From the NCBI GenBank assembly GCA_016462645.1, contig JAEMSX010000001.1, positions 127,999 through 191,998 of the forward strand: a stretch of DNA of 64,000 bases, read 5' to 3'. Numbering within the stretch: position 1 is the stretch's first letter; each line of letters opens with the position of its first letter. This stretch comes from Thermoleophilaceae bacterium (GTDB lineage Bacteria > Actinomycetota > Thermoleophilia > Solirubrobacterales > JACPNS01). Under the pieces are notes generated by a model. It made no database searches. It was given only the letters and a program-made list of their open reading frames with translations, and was not told the origin of the DNA. Made by a program: the position numbers and the translations under genes. Below, in pieces: positions 24,794-34,426 of the stretch.

Positions 24794-27244
24794 TTGACAT
24801 ACGTCCTCTCGGCATTCGTCTTCCCGATCGCAGCTCTCGCGGTGCTGTTCGGGCTCGGCCTGCTCGTCTCAGCCGCTGGAGGCAACCGTGTGCGCCCAGA
24901 GCTGATCGCGCCGCTCGGGCTCGGCGCAGTCATCGTGCTCGGCCAGTACACCGCCTGGGCCGGTATCGGCACACCGCTGAACGTGATCCTGATGCTCGCG
25001 CTCGCGATCGCCGGTTATGCACTGCTCGTGCGCAAGGGCGCGGAGTTCTGGCCCGAAGGCGGCGAAGTACGCAGCTGGCTCTACTGGTTTGTTCCCGGCA
25101 TCCTGGCCGGCGGCTTCGTGCTCGCGACGATCGTGTTTCTCGGCAAGGCGTCGATGGCCGGCTTCCTGCTCGACACGACTTCGTCAGTGCAGATGCTCGG
25201 CGGCGACATGGCCCTGAAGGGCAGCGACAACTTCAACTCGATCGCGATCACCGACGCGTCGACGGCGATGACCAAGGGCTACTTCGGAGCGACCTCGTAC
25301 CCCTTCGGATCCCAGGTCGCCCTCGCACTGCTGAGCACGCTGACCGGCATCGGAACGCTGTGGATCTACACGCCGTTCATGGGCTTGATGGTCGCGCTCA
25401 CCGCATTCGGGCTCTACCGCATTGCTCGCCTGCTCAAGCTCGAGCCGGGCTGGGCCGCGATCGCCGCCTTCACCGCGGCGGTTCCCGCGATCGTCTACTC
25501 GAACGCGCTCCAGGGGGCGATCAAGGAGATCGTCTTCATCCCGCTGCTGATCGTGCTGGCGCTGTTGCTGATCGACCCGTTGCTGCGTTCGACGCCGCGC
25601 TCGCTCGCCGTCACCGGTGCGATCCTCGCGACCGGAGCGATCGGCGCGATCGGCCTCGCCGCGCTGGCGTGGATCGCTCCGCTGGCGCTCGCAGCGCTGC
25701 TCGCCCAGACGACGTGGTTCCGCGGCGAGTGGGATCTGACGCAGACTCTGAAGGCCCTCGGCATCTCCATCGCAGCGCTGGTGGTCGCGCTGATCCCGAA
25801 GCTCGGCGGAATCGCCGGATCATTGACCTTGGCCAAGGGACTCTCCCAGACCAACGCGAAGCTTGCGGCCGACCCCGGAAACCTGCTCGGTCCGATTCAC
25901 AAGGTTCAGGCGTTCGGCGTGTGGCTGGGCAACGGGCACCGGGTCGCGCCGGACCTTCCGAATCAGACTTTCGCGATTCTTGGCGTGGTCGTGGCGGCCG
26001 CCGCGCTCGGCGCGCTGGCGCTGGTCGCGCGGCGCATGTGGACGCGCGTTGCCTGGGTCTCGATCATGATCGTGCTCTGGTATGTGCTGACCTGGCGCGG
26101 AACGATGTGGCTCGACTCGAAGCTCGTGACGATCGCCAGTTCGATGGTGATGGTCATCGCGATCTTCGGCGCCGCGCAGTTGACGTTCGACTTCGCCGGC
26201 GAGAACTGGCCGAAGGGCAAGCAGTGGAAGCGGCGATGGAACGCCTTGCCCTCATACGCCGTCGCGGCCGTGATCGTGCTCGGGGTCGTGGCCTCCGCCG
26301 GGATCCAGTACCTCGGCACGGGCATGCTGCCAACCGATCGCTACAAGGAACTCGAGACCGTCAACACCAGGTTCGCCGGCCAGGGCCCGGCGTTTGTTCC
26401 GGACTTCGACGAGAACGCGCTCTACGTGCTCCGCGACATCGGCGCGGCTGGTCCCGGGAACGTGTTCACGAACCCGAACTTCGCCTCCTACCGCGACAAC
26501 ACTCTCGTCGGCTACGGGCACTCGGCCGACATCGACAACATCGCCAATCGCGCGTACACGGAGAGCAAGCTGGTGATCCAGCGCCGCGGTCCCCAGCGCA
26601 GCCGCCCGGGAGCCGACTACGACCTCGTTCTGACCACCGGCTACTACGACGTCTTCCGCAAGAACGACGTGAAAGTCGTCGAGCACCTGAATCTGGGCAA
26701 CCGCGTGCTGGCCAACACGGTGCCGCGCTGCGAGAAGGTCAAGGCGCTCGCCGCCAAGGCGAAGCAGGACGACTCCCTCAAGTTGGTCGCCGCCCGCTCG
26801 GCCGTGGAGTCGACTCCGATCGGACTCAAGCAGATCGGCTTCTCCGGACCGCTCGCGGCCACGGGGCGGCTCGGCGGGATCACGGGCGCAGGAGACATGC
26901 AGTTCACCGCCGATGTGAAGCCCGGCCAGAAGCTGTGGTGGGTCGGCAACGTCAGTCGCAGCCTTGAAGTGATCGTTGACGGCAAGCCGTACGGCGAGGT
27001 TCCGTTCTCGCTCGGCGGCGACGGCAATGTTTCTGGTCCGGTCACGCTGCCGGTCGGCCAGCACACGATCGTGCTGCGCCGCGGATCCGGCCGCCTGACG
27101 CCCGGCGGGCGACTCGGGTCGACCGTCAGTCTGCTCACGCTTTCGTCGCCGGAGACTTCCAGGCTCGTCGAGATCGACCCGGACAAGGCCGAGCAGGAAC
27201 TCTGCGGTTCACAGTCCGACTGGATCGAACTCGTTCAGAAGTAG
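24794..27244 (+). CDS. large polytopic membrane protein with C-terminal soluble domain
   Basis: 816 residues. About 13 helices fill residues 1-510 (first: YVLSAFVFPIAALAVLFGLG), followed by a soluble, probably extracytoplasmic domain (about 515-816). The loop after the fifth helix reads GSDNFNSIAITDASTAMTKG. The plan matches GT-C-type glycosyltransferases or polymer-processing membrane proteins in O-antigen loci, but I cannot identify a catalytic residue pair. TTG 24794 is chosen since hydrophobic sequence begins at once; an open frame upstream has no membrane or ribosome-site support. Wzy polymerase is an alternative reading, as no other polymerase candidate is obvious here. Confidence 0.6.
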   Translation: MTYVLSAFVFPIAALAVLFGLGLLVSAAGGNRVRPELIAPLGLGAVIVLGQYTAWAGIGTPLNVILMLALAIAGYALLVRKGAEFWPEGGEVRSWLYWFVPGILAGGFVLATIVFLGKASMAGFLLDTTSSVQMLGGDMALKGSDNFNSIAITDASTAMTKGYFGATSYPFGSQVALALLSTLTGIGTLWIYTPFMGLMVALTAFGLYRIARLLKLEPGWAAIAAFTAAVPAIVYSNALQGAIKEIVFIPLLIVLALLLIDPLLRSTPRSLAVTGAILATGAIGAIGLAALAWIAPLALAALLAQTTWFRGEWDLTQTLKALGISIAALVVALIPKLGGIAGSLTLAKGLSQTNAKLAADPGNLLGPIHKVQAFGVWLGNGHRVAPDLPNQTFAILGVVVAAAALGALALVARRMWTRVAWVSIMIVLWYVLTWRGTMWLDSKLVTIASSMVMVIAIFGAAQLTFDFAGENWPKGKQWKRRWNALPSYAVAAVIVLGVVASAGIQYLGTGMLPTDRYKELETVNTRFAGQGPAFVPDFDENALYVLRDIGAAGPGNVFTNPNFASYRDNTLVGYGHSADIDNIANRAYTESKLVIQRRGPQRSRPGADYDLVLTTGYYDVFRKNDVKVVEHLNLGNRVLANTVPRCEKVKALAAKAKQDDSLKLVAARSAVESTPIGLKQIGFSGPLAATGRLGGITGAGDMQFTADVKPGQKLWWVGNVSRSLEVIVDGKPYGEVPFSLGGDGNVSGPVTLPVGQHTIVLRRGSGRLTPGGRLGSTVSLLTLSSPETSRLVEIDPDKAEQELCGSQSDWIELVQK

Positions 27245-27256
27245 ACCGACTGCGCG

Positions 27257-28444
27257 CTAACGCGAGTCGCGGCCGTGCATGCCGACGATGCTCATGAAGA
27301 ATGAGGTGAAGATGACCTGCATTCCGAGCACGACGAGCGTCATCGAGAAGACCAGCAGACTCTGATCGTTCAGCGAGCCGAGGTCGTGCTGGATCCAGCT
27401 GACGACGATCACGGTGGTGATGATCGCGCCGATCAGCGCCACGAAGAAACCGGCGAGGAGGCCGTGTTCAAGGCGGATGCGCCCCTCGAACCGCTCGTGC
27501 AGTTCGTCCTCTTCATTCAGGTGGTACACGCCGTAGGCCTTGGCCGAGAGCCCGAGGCTGATGATCTGCGATCCGATGATCGTTGTGAACGCGCCGGCCG
27601 TCATCGCGTGCAGGTCCCACGAGCGGCCGAAGAGATCGAAGCCGGTCAGCACGACGAGCATCATCAGCGCGCCGAGCGCGGCAAGGATGATTCCCGGCGC
27701 CAGGAAGAGGTGGGTCGGGCTGTGGATCAGCAGGAAGCGCAGGTGGCGCCAGCCGTCAGAGAAGGTGTTGAGCTTGCTGTCGCCGATGCGCGGGTGGTAG
27801 TCGATGTCGATCTCGGCGACCTTCAGGCCGGCCTTCGATGAGCGCAACACCATCTCGCTGGCGAACTCCATGCCGGGGGTGCGCAGCTTCAGTCGGTCGA
27901 GCGCGTCGCGGCGGAATGCGCGCATGCCGCAATGGGCGTCCTTCACGCCCGAGCGGAAGAAGATGTTGAGCACGCGCGTGAGGATCGGGTTGCCGACGTA
28001 CTGGTGCAGCCACGGCATCGCGCCGGGCTGGATGTTGCCCATGCGGTTCCCGATCACCATCTCGTTGCCCTCGTCGAGCAGCGCGACGAACTCGTCGATC
28101 TTGGAGAAGTCGTAGGTGTCATCGGCGTCGCCCATGACGATGTAGTTGCCCTTGGCGGCGGCGAATCCGGCGAGGTAGGCGCTGCCGTATCCGGGGCGCG
28201 ACTCATGCACGACGCGCGCGCCGGCCGCTTCCGCGATCTCCGGCGACCCGTCGGTTGATCCGTTGTCAGAGACGACGACCTCACCGACGACGCCCATCTT
28301 CTCGAAAGCCTTGATCGCCTTCTCGACACAGATGCCGACGCCCTCGGCTTCATTGAGACAGGGGATCACGACCGAGACATCGATCGATTCCGTGGGCGGA
28401 CGCTCTGCAACCGCTGTGCTGGTGAGTTCGGTGGGTGAATTCAC
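27257..28444 (-). CDS. DPM1-like family 2 glycosyltransferase with four membrane helices
   Basis: 395 residues. GT2 domain about 23-250: SVVIPCLNEAEGVG, VVSDNGSTDGSPEIA, the metal site VMGDADDTYDF (about 106) and KDAHCGMRAFRRDAL. Four hydrophobic helices (about 255-390) follow. This is the polyprenyl-phosphate glycosyltransferase plan (DPM1/GtrB-like): it would charge undecaprenyl phosphate with a hexose on the inner face for use by GT-C enzymes outside. Three GT-C-like proteins in the window could be the users (inferred). Convergent with the membrane protein gene, 12 bp apart. Confidence 0.85.
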   Translation of the reverse strand: MNSPTELTSTAVAERPPTESIDVSVVIPCLNEAEGVGICVEKAIKAFEKMGVVGEVVVSDNGSTDGSPEIAEAAGARVVHESRPGYGSAYLAGFAAAKGNYIVMGDADDTYDFSKIDEFVALLDEGNEMVIGNRMGNIQPGAMPWLHQYVGNPILTRVLNIFFRSGVKDAHCGMRAFRRDALDRLKLRTPGMEFASEMVLRSSKAGLKVAEIDIDYHPRIGDSKLNTFSDGWRHLRFLLIHSPTHLFLAPGIILAALGALMMLVVLTGFDLFGRSWDLHAMTAGAFTTIIGSQIISLGLSAKAYGVYHLNEEDELHERFEGRIRLEHGLLAGFFVALIGAIITTVIVVSWIQHDLGSLNDQSLLVFSMTLVVLGMQVIFTSFFMSIVGMHGRDSR

Positions 28445-28462
28445 AAATGACCTCGTCGACTG

Positions 28463-28506
28463 AACTACCCGACGAAAGGGAGAAAGTTTCGGAAACGAGG
28501 GTAGTT
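28463..28506. promoter_or_regulatory. inverted repeat between divergent glycosyltransferase genes
   Basis: AACTACCC (28463-28470) and GGGTAGTT (28499-28506) are exact reverse complements 28 nt apart, with an inner CGAAA/TTTCG pair. The site fills most of the 100-bp gap between the starts at 28444 and 28545. It may be an operator pair or a leader hairpin. Confidence 0.4.
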
Positions 28507-28544
28507 GATGACACTCCCGGCGCTCAACATAAGCTCACGCATCG

Positions 28545-29702
28545 ATGAAGGTGGCGATCCTCTACGACTGCATGTTTCCCTACACGGTGGGCGGCGGCGA
28601 GCGCTGGTACGTCAACGTCGCCGAGCGGCTCTCCGAGGAGCATGAGGTCACGTACGTGACGCTCAAGCAGTGGGACGCCGATCACACCCCGGACGTGCCG
28701 TTCCGAGTCGTCACCGTGGCGCCCGGGATGGAGCTCTACACCGAGGACGGCCGCCGCCGGATCGGACCCCCGCTGCGCTACGGGTTCGGCGTCTTCAAGT
28801 ACCTCTTGCGCCACGGCGGTGAGTACGACATCGTGCACAGCTCGGCGTTTCCGTACTTCTCCGTGATCGGGGCGAAGGCTGCGCTGGTCTTTCATCGCCG
28901 CACGAAGCTGGTCGTTGACTGGCTCGAGGTCTGGTCACTGGACTACTGGAAGGGGTACCTCGGCGGGATCGGAGGGCGCGTCGGCTTTGCGATCCAGCAG
29001 TTCTGCGCGCGGCTCCCGGACTACAGCTTCGCGATCTCCAAGCTCCATGCGGACCGGCTCCCGGGACGGGACGTCACGGTCAACACCGGACTGGTCGGGG
29101 AAATGGTTGACGCGCGCCGCCCGGACAAGCCGGCGCCCGCCCCCGATCCGCCACGCGCGGTCTTCGCCGGGCGGCACATCCCCGAGAAGAACGTCGTCGC
29201 GCTGCCGGCGGCGATCGCGCACGCGCGCGAGTCGTTGCCGGGGCTGACATTGACCGTCTTTGGCGACGGACCCGAGCGCGAGCGACTGATTGCTGAGATC
29301 GAGCGGGCCGGACTTGCAGATGTGATTGACGCGCCCGGGTTTGTCGATGCCGACGTGGTCCATGAAGCTCTGCGTACCGCGAGCTGCATGGTGCTGCCGT
29401 CGATTCGCGAGGGCTACGGACTGGTGGTGATCGAGGCCGTCGCCCAGGGCACCCCTTCGGTCGTCGTCGCCGGGCCCGACAACGCTGCGGCCGAGTTCAT
29501 CGACGAGGGCGTGAACGGATTCGTCGCGGCCTCGGCGTCGCCGCAAGCGCTCGGCGATGCGATTGTCCGCGCCGTTCACGGCGGGGACGAGCTGCGCGAG
29601 TCGAGTTTCGACTGGTACGACGAGCACAACGAGCTGCTGTCGATCGACGACTCGATCGTGAAGATCAAAGCGGCGTACGCGGAGCTTGTCCCGAATGGCT
29701 GA
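28545..29702 (+). CDS. family 4 glycosyltransferase
   Basis: 385 residues, GT-B fold. Starts MKVAILYDCMFPYTVGGGER, the glycine-rich acceptor-side loop. The donor domain has RAVFAGRHIPEKNVVALPAA (about 200), VFGDGPERERLI and the EX7E motif EGYGLVVIE at about 288-296. Acts in the cytoplasm on an unknown sugar donor. Its stop overlaps the ATG of the next gene by 8 nt, so the two are translationally coupled. Confidence 0.87.
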   Translation: MKVAILYDCMFPYTVGGGERWYVNVAERLSEEHEVTYVTLKQWDADHTPDVPFRVVTVAPGMELYTEDGRRRIGPPLRYGFGVFKYLLRHGGEYDIVHSSAFPYFSVIGAKAALVFHRRTKLVVDWLEVWSLDYWKGYLGGIGGRVGFAIQQFCARLPDYSFAISKLHADRLPGRDVTVNTGLVGEMVDARRPDKPAPAPDPPRAVFAGRHIPEKNVVALPAAIAHARESLPGLTLTVFGDGPERERLIAEIERAGLADVIDAPGFVDADVVHEALRTASCMVLPSIREGYGLVVIEAVAQGTPSVVVAGPDNAAAEFIDEGVNGFVAASASPQALGDAIVRAVHGGDELRESSFDWYDEHNELLSIDDSIVKIKAAYAELVPNG

Positions 29703-30807
29703 TCGACCGGAGTTCACGATCGTCGACCTGCGCTCCGGTCGCGGGCTCGGCGGTCACTGCTTTGACTACCTCGTCGCACTGAAGGCAGCGTTCGCCGATC
29801 GGGAGATCGCGATCATCGCGCCTTTCGTCGGCCCCGACGCCGCGCCGAACAATCGTTTGACCGTGTATGTGCGCGGCTTCTTCGCGTACCGCCGAGCGAT
29901 CGCGGACCGTGGCATCGGCCTGGTGCACAACTCAAGTCTGAACGACTACATCTGCCTCGCGCTGGCGGCGCTGCTGACCAGACCGTCGCGGCGCGGATTC
30001 TGCATGATGATGCTCTACCGCGATCCCTCGATCAGCTCGTTCGGCGCGGGTTCGGAGCGGCTCAATCGCGCGACGATCTGGCTGATCTCGAAGATGATCC
30101 GCGGCGGCGTCCTGCGGCCGATGTCCGATTCGCCACTGGTGCTCGAGCACTGGCTGGAGGCTACGGCGACCAGCGCCGGGTACGTCGTGCCGACGCCCCC
30201 GCTGCCGACGGCCGAGGGCGACGAGCAGGAGGTCGGATCCACCCTCGTGCTCCCCGCGGGCGCGAGTCCGCTGTTCGTGATCCCTGGACGCATGCGCGCC
30301 GAGAAAGGCGCCGCGAGCTACGCCGTCGTTGTCGAGGCGGTGCTCGAGGGATTCCCCGCGGGCGTGATCGTCCTGCAGGCCGCGGCCGATGACGAGGTCT
30401 CCGCCGAAGCGCTGGCGACGCTGCGCAAGAAGTTCGGCGATAACCCGCGGCTCGTCCTGCTCGAGGGCCACCTCTCCGCGGATGACTACCGCACGCTGCT
30501 CGCGGCTGCCGATGTCGCCGTGCTGCCGTACGACACCGCCGCGTACGGCGCCGGTTCGAGCGGGGTGGTCGGGGACGCGCTCGCGTCGGGCGCGATCGTT
30601 GTGGCATCGCCGATCGAATGGATCAGGCTCGAGCACGGTGACGACCCGCGCGTCGTGCTCCTCGATGACCCCGGCTCCGTTGAATCCGTCGGCGCCGCGC
30701 TCAAGGACGCCACAACGCGCAGCGAGAACGCCGCGCCCGCCAGCGACTCGTCAGCCGAGTTTGCCGCTCGCTGGAACGAAGCCGTCAGCAGGGCGATCGG
30801 CGACTAG
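29695..30807 (+). CDS. atypical GT-B glycosyltransferase-like protein (paralogue of 43054-44199)
   Basis: 370 residues from ATG 29695, which overlaps the upstream gene. No EX7E motif. Instead the C-terminal half carries LEGHLSADDYRTLLAAADV, VLPYDTAAYGAGSSGVVGD and ALASGAIVVASP, a pattern shared almost position for position with the product of 43054-44199. The PYDxxxYGxGSSG stretch sits where GT4 enzymes bind the donor phosphate. A nucleotide-sugar glycosyltransferase is the likeliest role. The stop TAG lies inside a CTAG shared with the convergent flippase gene. Confidence 0.7.
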   Translation: MADRPEFTIVDLRSGRGLGGHCFDYLVALKAAFADREIAIIAPFVGPDAAPNNRLTVYVRGFFAYRRAIADRGIGLVHNSSLNDYICLALAALLTRPSRRGFCMMMLYRDPSISSFGAGSERLNRATIWLISKMIRGGVLRPMSDSPLVLEHWLEATATSAGYVVPTPPLPTAEGDEQEVGSTLVLPAGASPLFVIPGRMRAEKGAASYAVVVEAVLEGFPAGVIVLQAAADDEVSAEALATLRKKFGDNPRLVLLEGHLSADDYRTLLAAADVAVLPYDTAAYGAGSSGVVGDALASGAIVVASPIEWIRLEHGDDPRVVLLDDPGSVESVGAALKDATTRSENAAPASDSSAEFAARWNEAVSRAIGD

Positions 30808-32270
30808 CCGCCCGAAAGCCGCGGCCCGAGCAACGGGATGCGATCAGTCAGCTCCGGCGGGAACACACGCAGGAAGAGGCCGGCGATCACGTAGACCGCG
30901 GTTCCGAGGATCGCCGCGATCAGTCCGGGCAGGTGCAGCAGCGCTACCGCGCATCCGAGGCCGCCGGCCACCAGCGCGGATACGAACCAGCTGAGCTTCG
31001 GCAGCGCCTCGCGATCGATCTGTGCGGTCACGAAGAGATAGCCCGACGCAATCAGAGCCTCGCCGAAGACGATGCCGAGCGCGGCGCCGCTGGCACCCCA
31101 CTCGGTGGCCGCAAACCAGGTGGCGATCACGCTCACCGTCGCGCCGATCAATGTGATGCGTACGAGCTCGCGATGCCGGCCCGACGCGAGCAGCACAAAG
31201 CTTCCGGTCCCGAGCACGAAGGTCGCCGGAAAAGCGAGGCTGATCAGCGCAATCAGGTCGGTCGCCTCCACGTACTTGTCACCGCCGAGAACGGCGGAGA
31301 CGAACGTCGCCCCGGTCACGAGCGCGACGGTGCATGCGAGGCCCGCAGCGACCGCCGTCTGCATGAGTCTGCGAATTGCGTAAACCATCCGCTGGATGTC
31401 GTCCTTGGAACTCGTCACGAGCAGCGGGAACGCGCCGCCTGCGGCGACCATCCAGCCGCCGAGCAGTACGGCGTAGATCCGGAATGCCAGCGCGAACTGT
31501 CCGGCGTCGTACTCGGTCAGCACGCGCGCGCTGACGATCTGCGCGAGGAAGGGATACATCGTGCCGATGCTCGCCGCGACGGCGAAAGTGCCAACGTCCG
31601 CAAACAGCGTGCGCATCGCCTGCGGATCCCAGGCCGGTTTCAGGGGCGCGAGCCTGCGCGCGCGGACTCCGAAGGCAAATGCGATGACGATCGAAACCGG
31701 CAGCATCGTCGCAATGATCACGCCGACGTTCCCCGTGACTACGGCTGCAGCGATCAGCAGCGTCGACCACAGTGCCTGGCGGATCACATCAAGCGCGGCG
31801 AGCGCGTTGAGGTCATAGGTCGCCTGCAGCGGTACTGCGTAGGACGACTGCAGCGACTGCGTCGGAATCGCGAGGGCGGCGAAGAACAAGCCGACGATCA
31901 GCGCCGTCGAGTAGTCCGCCGCAAAACCGAACAGCACGATCATCGTGCCGGCGACGAAACTGAAGAGCAGTCGCAGAGTGATCAGCGCGCGGAACGCACG
32001 GTCGCGTGCCTTGCCTTCGAGCGCCGCGTACTCGCGCACGCCCAGCGCGAGCAGTCCGAAGTCTGAGATCCCCAGCGCGACCGTGACCAGCGACATCGCC
32101 GTGGCGAAGTGACCGAAGTCCTCGGGGCCGATCGAGCGCGAGATGACCGAGGTCGAGGCAACGCCGAGGATCGTCGCGAAGCCGTACCCGACCGCGCGCC
32201 AGACTCCGCCGCCGACGATTCTCTTGCCGATGTTGTCGTCGGCCCGGACGGGCGCTGATTCCGAGTTCAT
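30804..32270 (-). CDS. Wzx-type polysaccharide flippase (MATE-like/MVF superfamily)
   Basis: 488 residues with about 14 membrane helices in pairs and few polar loops. The N-terminus (GGGVWRAVGYGFATILGVAS, then SIGPEDFGHFATAMSLV) is typical of O-unit and teichuronic-type flippases, which move undecaprenyl-linked oligosaccharide to the outer face. It is the only flippase candidate here, which suggests a Wzx/Wzy-type rather than ABC-type export. First gene of a four-gene leftward operon: its ATG precedes, with ATGA overlap, the glycosyltransferase stop convention of the next gene. Confidence 0.85.
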   Translation of the reverse strand: MNSESAPVRADDNIGKRIVGGGVWRAVGYGFATILGVASTSVISRSIGPEDFGHFATAMSLVTVALGISDFGLLALGVREYAALEGKARDRAFRALITLRLLFSFVAGTMIVLFGFAADYSTALIVGLFFAALAIPTQSLQSSYAVPLQATYDLNALAALDVIRQALWSTLLIAAAVVTGNVGVIIATMLPVSIVIAFAFGVRARRLAPLKPAWDPQAMRTLFADVGTFAVAASIGTMYPFLAQIVSARVLTEYDAGQFALAFRIYAVLLGGWMVAAGGAFPLLVTSSKDDIQRMVYAIRRLMQTAVAAGLACTVALVTGATFVSAVLGGDKYVEATDLIALISLAFPATFVLGTGSFVLLASGRHRELVRITLIGATVSVIATWFAATEWGASGAALGIVFGEALIASGYLFVTAQIDREALPKLSWFVSALVAGGLGCAVALLHLPGLIAAILGTAVYVIAGLFLRVFPPELTDRIPLLGPRLSGG

Positions 32271-33409
32271 CTGCCGAGCACCTGCTCGTACGCGTCGATC
32301 GTCAACTGCGCCGCGCGCTCCCAGGAGAACTCGGCGGCGCGCTCGCGTCCGGCCGCAGCCAGCTGCTCGCGCCGCGCCGGATCCGCCAGCAGGTCGTCGA
32401 TCGTCGTCGCGATCGAATCGACGCTGAACGGATCGAAGTAGACCGCCGCGTCACCGCCGACCTCCGGCATCGAAGAGGTGTTTGAAGTCGCGACCGGGAG
32501 TCCATGCTCCATCGCTTCAAGCACCGGAAGCCCGAACCCTTCAGCGAGCGACGGGAAGGCCAGTAGCGTCGAGGCGGCGTAGAGACCGTCGAGATCGGCG
32601 TCATCGATCCAGCCCAGCAGATGCACACGCTCTTTGAGACCGAGCGACTCGATCTGCGCCAGCAGCTCGTCCTCGGCCCCGGTTGCGTATCCGGGCAGCA
32701 CGAGCGCCGGCGCGGGGTCGGCCTTCAAGCGCGCGACGGCCTCGAGCAGGCGACCGAGATTCTTGTGGCCGCGGCGCGCTGACGTGGCGAGGATCAGCGG
32801 CGCGTCGCCAAGACCGAGACGGCTGCGCAGCTCGGCCTCGGGTGTCGGCGGTCCCGGTGTACGCGCCGCAATCGGCACGACCGCGATCTTCTCGCGCGGA
32901 ACGCCGAGGTGCTCGACGATCTCGTCAGCGGATGCCTCTGAAAGGGTCACGACGCGCTCAGCGGTGTTCGCCCCGATCGGCACGAGCACGGACTGGCCGG
33001 CGCGCATCACCGCCGAGTGCGACTCGGGGTGGGTTGCGTACATCACGTCATGCGTCGAGGTGACCTGCGGCACGCCGCAGAAGCGCGGGCCGGTCATCGC
33101 GAAGTTGTGCAGCAGGTCGAGCTTGTGGCGCCGGGCCGCCGCGGGAAGGATCGTCTGCTCGCCGAGCACACGAAGCAGTCTGCCGGTACTGGGCACCGGA
33201 AGCGTGACGGGCTGCGCGCCGAGCCCGCGGACTTCGTCCGCGCTGATTCCGCCGCTGCCGATGAATGCGAGCAGTTCCCAGTCGGGCCGCAGCGCGTGCA
33301 GTGCCGGGATCAACATGCGCGCGTACGTCTCCGTGCCGCCGGTCTCGCCGGGCACGAGGTAAAGCAGGTTCAGACCGATGCGCGGTGCGTGCCGCGGCGT
33401 CGGGGTCAT
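32267..33409 (-). CDS. family 4 glycosyltransferase
   Basis: 380 residues. [21 protein letters not shown] near the N-terminus, [12 protein letters not shown], then a donor domain with [18 protein letters not shown] and the EX7E motif EGFGLPVLE at about 288-296. Paralogue of the enzyme at 23602. Start ATG 33409 shares ATGA with the stop of the upstream GDP-sugar gene, and its own stop shares ATGA with the flippase start, so translation is coupled on both sides. A longer frame upstream is Arg-rich and rejected. Confidence 0.88.
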   Translation of the reverse strand: MTPTPRHAPRIGLNLLYLVPGETGGTETYARMLIPALHALRPDWELLAFIGSGGISADEVRGLGAQPVTLPVPSTGRLLRVLGEQTILPAAARRHKLDLLHNFAMTGPRFCGVPQVTSTHDVMYATHPESHSAVMRAGQSVLVPIGANTAERVVTLSEASADEIVEHLGVPREKIAVVPIAARTPGPPTPEAELRSRLGLGDAPLILATSARRGHKNLGRLLEAVARLKADPAPALVLPGYATGAEDELLAQIESLGLKERVHLLGWIDDADLDGLYAASTLLAFPSLAEGFGLPVLEAMEHGLPVATSNTSSMPEVGGDAAVYFDPFSVDSIATTIDDLLADPARREQLAAAGRERAAEFSWERAAQLTIDAYEQVLGR

Positions 33410-34416
33410 CGCTCGTTCGCTGCGGCCTCGGCTGCGGCGCGACGATCGACGTCGGAGTCGACCCACTCGCGGTTCTCGCGGAACCATTCAACGGTGCGCG
33501 CGATGCCATCGTCAAATCCGACAGATGCCTCGAATCCGAAAGCCTCGGCGGCGCGCGTGGTGTCGAGCATGCGCCGTGGCTGTCCTCCGGGCTTGGACGT
33601 GTTCCAGTTCAGCGGGCCGCTGTAGCCGGTGGCCTTGGCGATCAGCTCGGCGAGGTCCTTGATCGTGATCTCGAAGCCGGCGCCGAGGTTGATCGGGTCG
33701 GCCTCGTCGTAGCGCTCGGTCGCGAGCAGAATCGCGCGGGCGCATTCGTCGACGTAGAGAAACTCGCGGCTCGGGGAGCCGTCGCCCCAGAGCTCGACGG
33801 CCTCGCCGCGCTCTTCGGCCTCGATCATCTTGCGGATCATCGCCGGAATCACGTGCGAGCTCTCGAGGTCGAAGTTGTCGCGCGGTCCGTAGAGATTGAC
33901 CGGCATCAGGAAGATCGTGTCCATCCCGTACTGCTCGCGGTAGCCCTGAAGACCGGCGAGCAGCGCCTTCTTTGCGATTCCGTAAGGAGCGTTGGTCTCT
34001 TCGGGGTAGCCGTTCCAGAGTTCTTCCTCACGGAACGGGACCGGCGTGAACTTCGGGTAGGAGCAGATCGTCCCGAGCTGCACGAACTTCGACGTGCCGC
34101 TCTTTCTTGCCTGCTCGAGCATCAGCGCGCCCATCATCAAGTTGTCGTACCAGTAGGCGCCGGGGTTGTGACTGTTGGCGCCGATCCCTCCGACGCGCGC
34201 GGCGAGGTGGATCACGATCTCCGGCTCGGCGTCGTTGTAGAGGCGCTCGACGGCCTCGGATGTGACCAGGTCGTAGTCCACGCGGCGCGGAACGACAACA
34301 TCGGCGCCGAGCGCTTCGAGGCGGTCGACGACGTGCGAACCGAGAAATCCCGCGCCGCCGCTGACGACGATGCGCTTGCCGGAATAGAACTCGGGGGTCG
34401 GTTGAGTGACGGTCAC
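33406..34416 (-). CDS. fcl: GDP-L-fucose synthase family epimerase/reductase
   Basis: 336 residues. Family enzymes take GDP-4-keto-6-deoxy-D-mannose through 3,5-epimerisation and NADPH reduction to GDP-L-fucose; the close relative ColC makes GDP-L-colitose from the 3-deoxy substrate. Seen: [14 protein letters not shown] (about 17-30), [13 protein letters not shown] (signature of this family), [19 protein letters not shown] with the Tyr/Lys pair (about 146/150), and [11 protein letters not shown]. Because a ColD-like enzyme lies nearby, colitose is as possible a product as fucose. Start GTG 34416 follows an in-frame Arg-rich extension that I reject. Confidence 0.85.
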   Translation of the reverse strand: MTVTQPTPEFYSGKRIVVSGGAGFLGSHVVDRLEALGADVVVPRRVDYDLVTSEAVERLYNDAEPEIVIHLAARVGGIGANSHNPGAYWYDNLMMGALMLEQARKSGTSKFVQLGTICSYPKFTPVPFREEELWNGYPEETNAPYGIAKKALLAGLQGYREQYGMDTIFLMPVNLYGPRDNFDLESSHVIPAMIRKMIEAEERGEAVELWGDGSPSREFLYVDECARAILLATERYDEADPINLGAGFEITIKDLAELIAKATGYSGPLNWNTSKPGGQPRRMLDTTRAAEAFGFEASVGFDDGIARTVEWFRENREWVDSDVDRRAAAEAAANER

Positions 34417-34426
34417 GCGCTGAATC

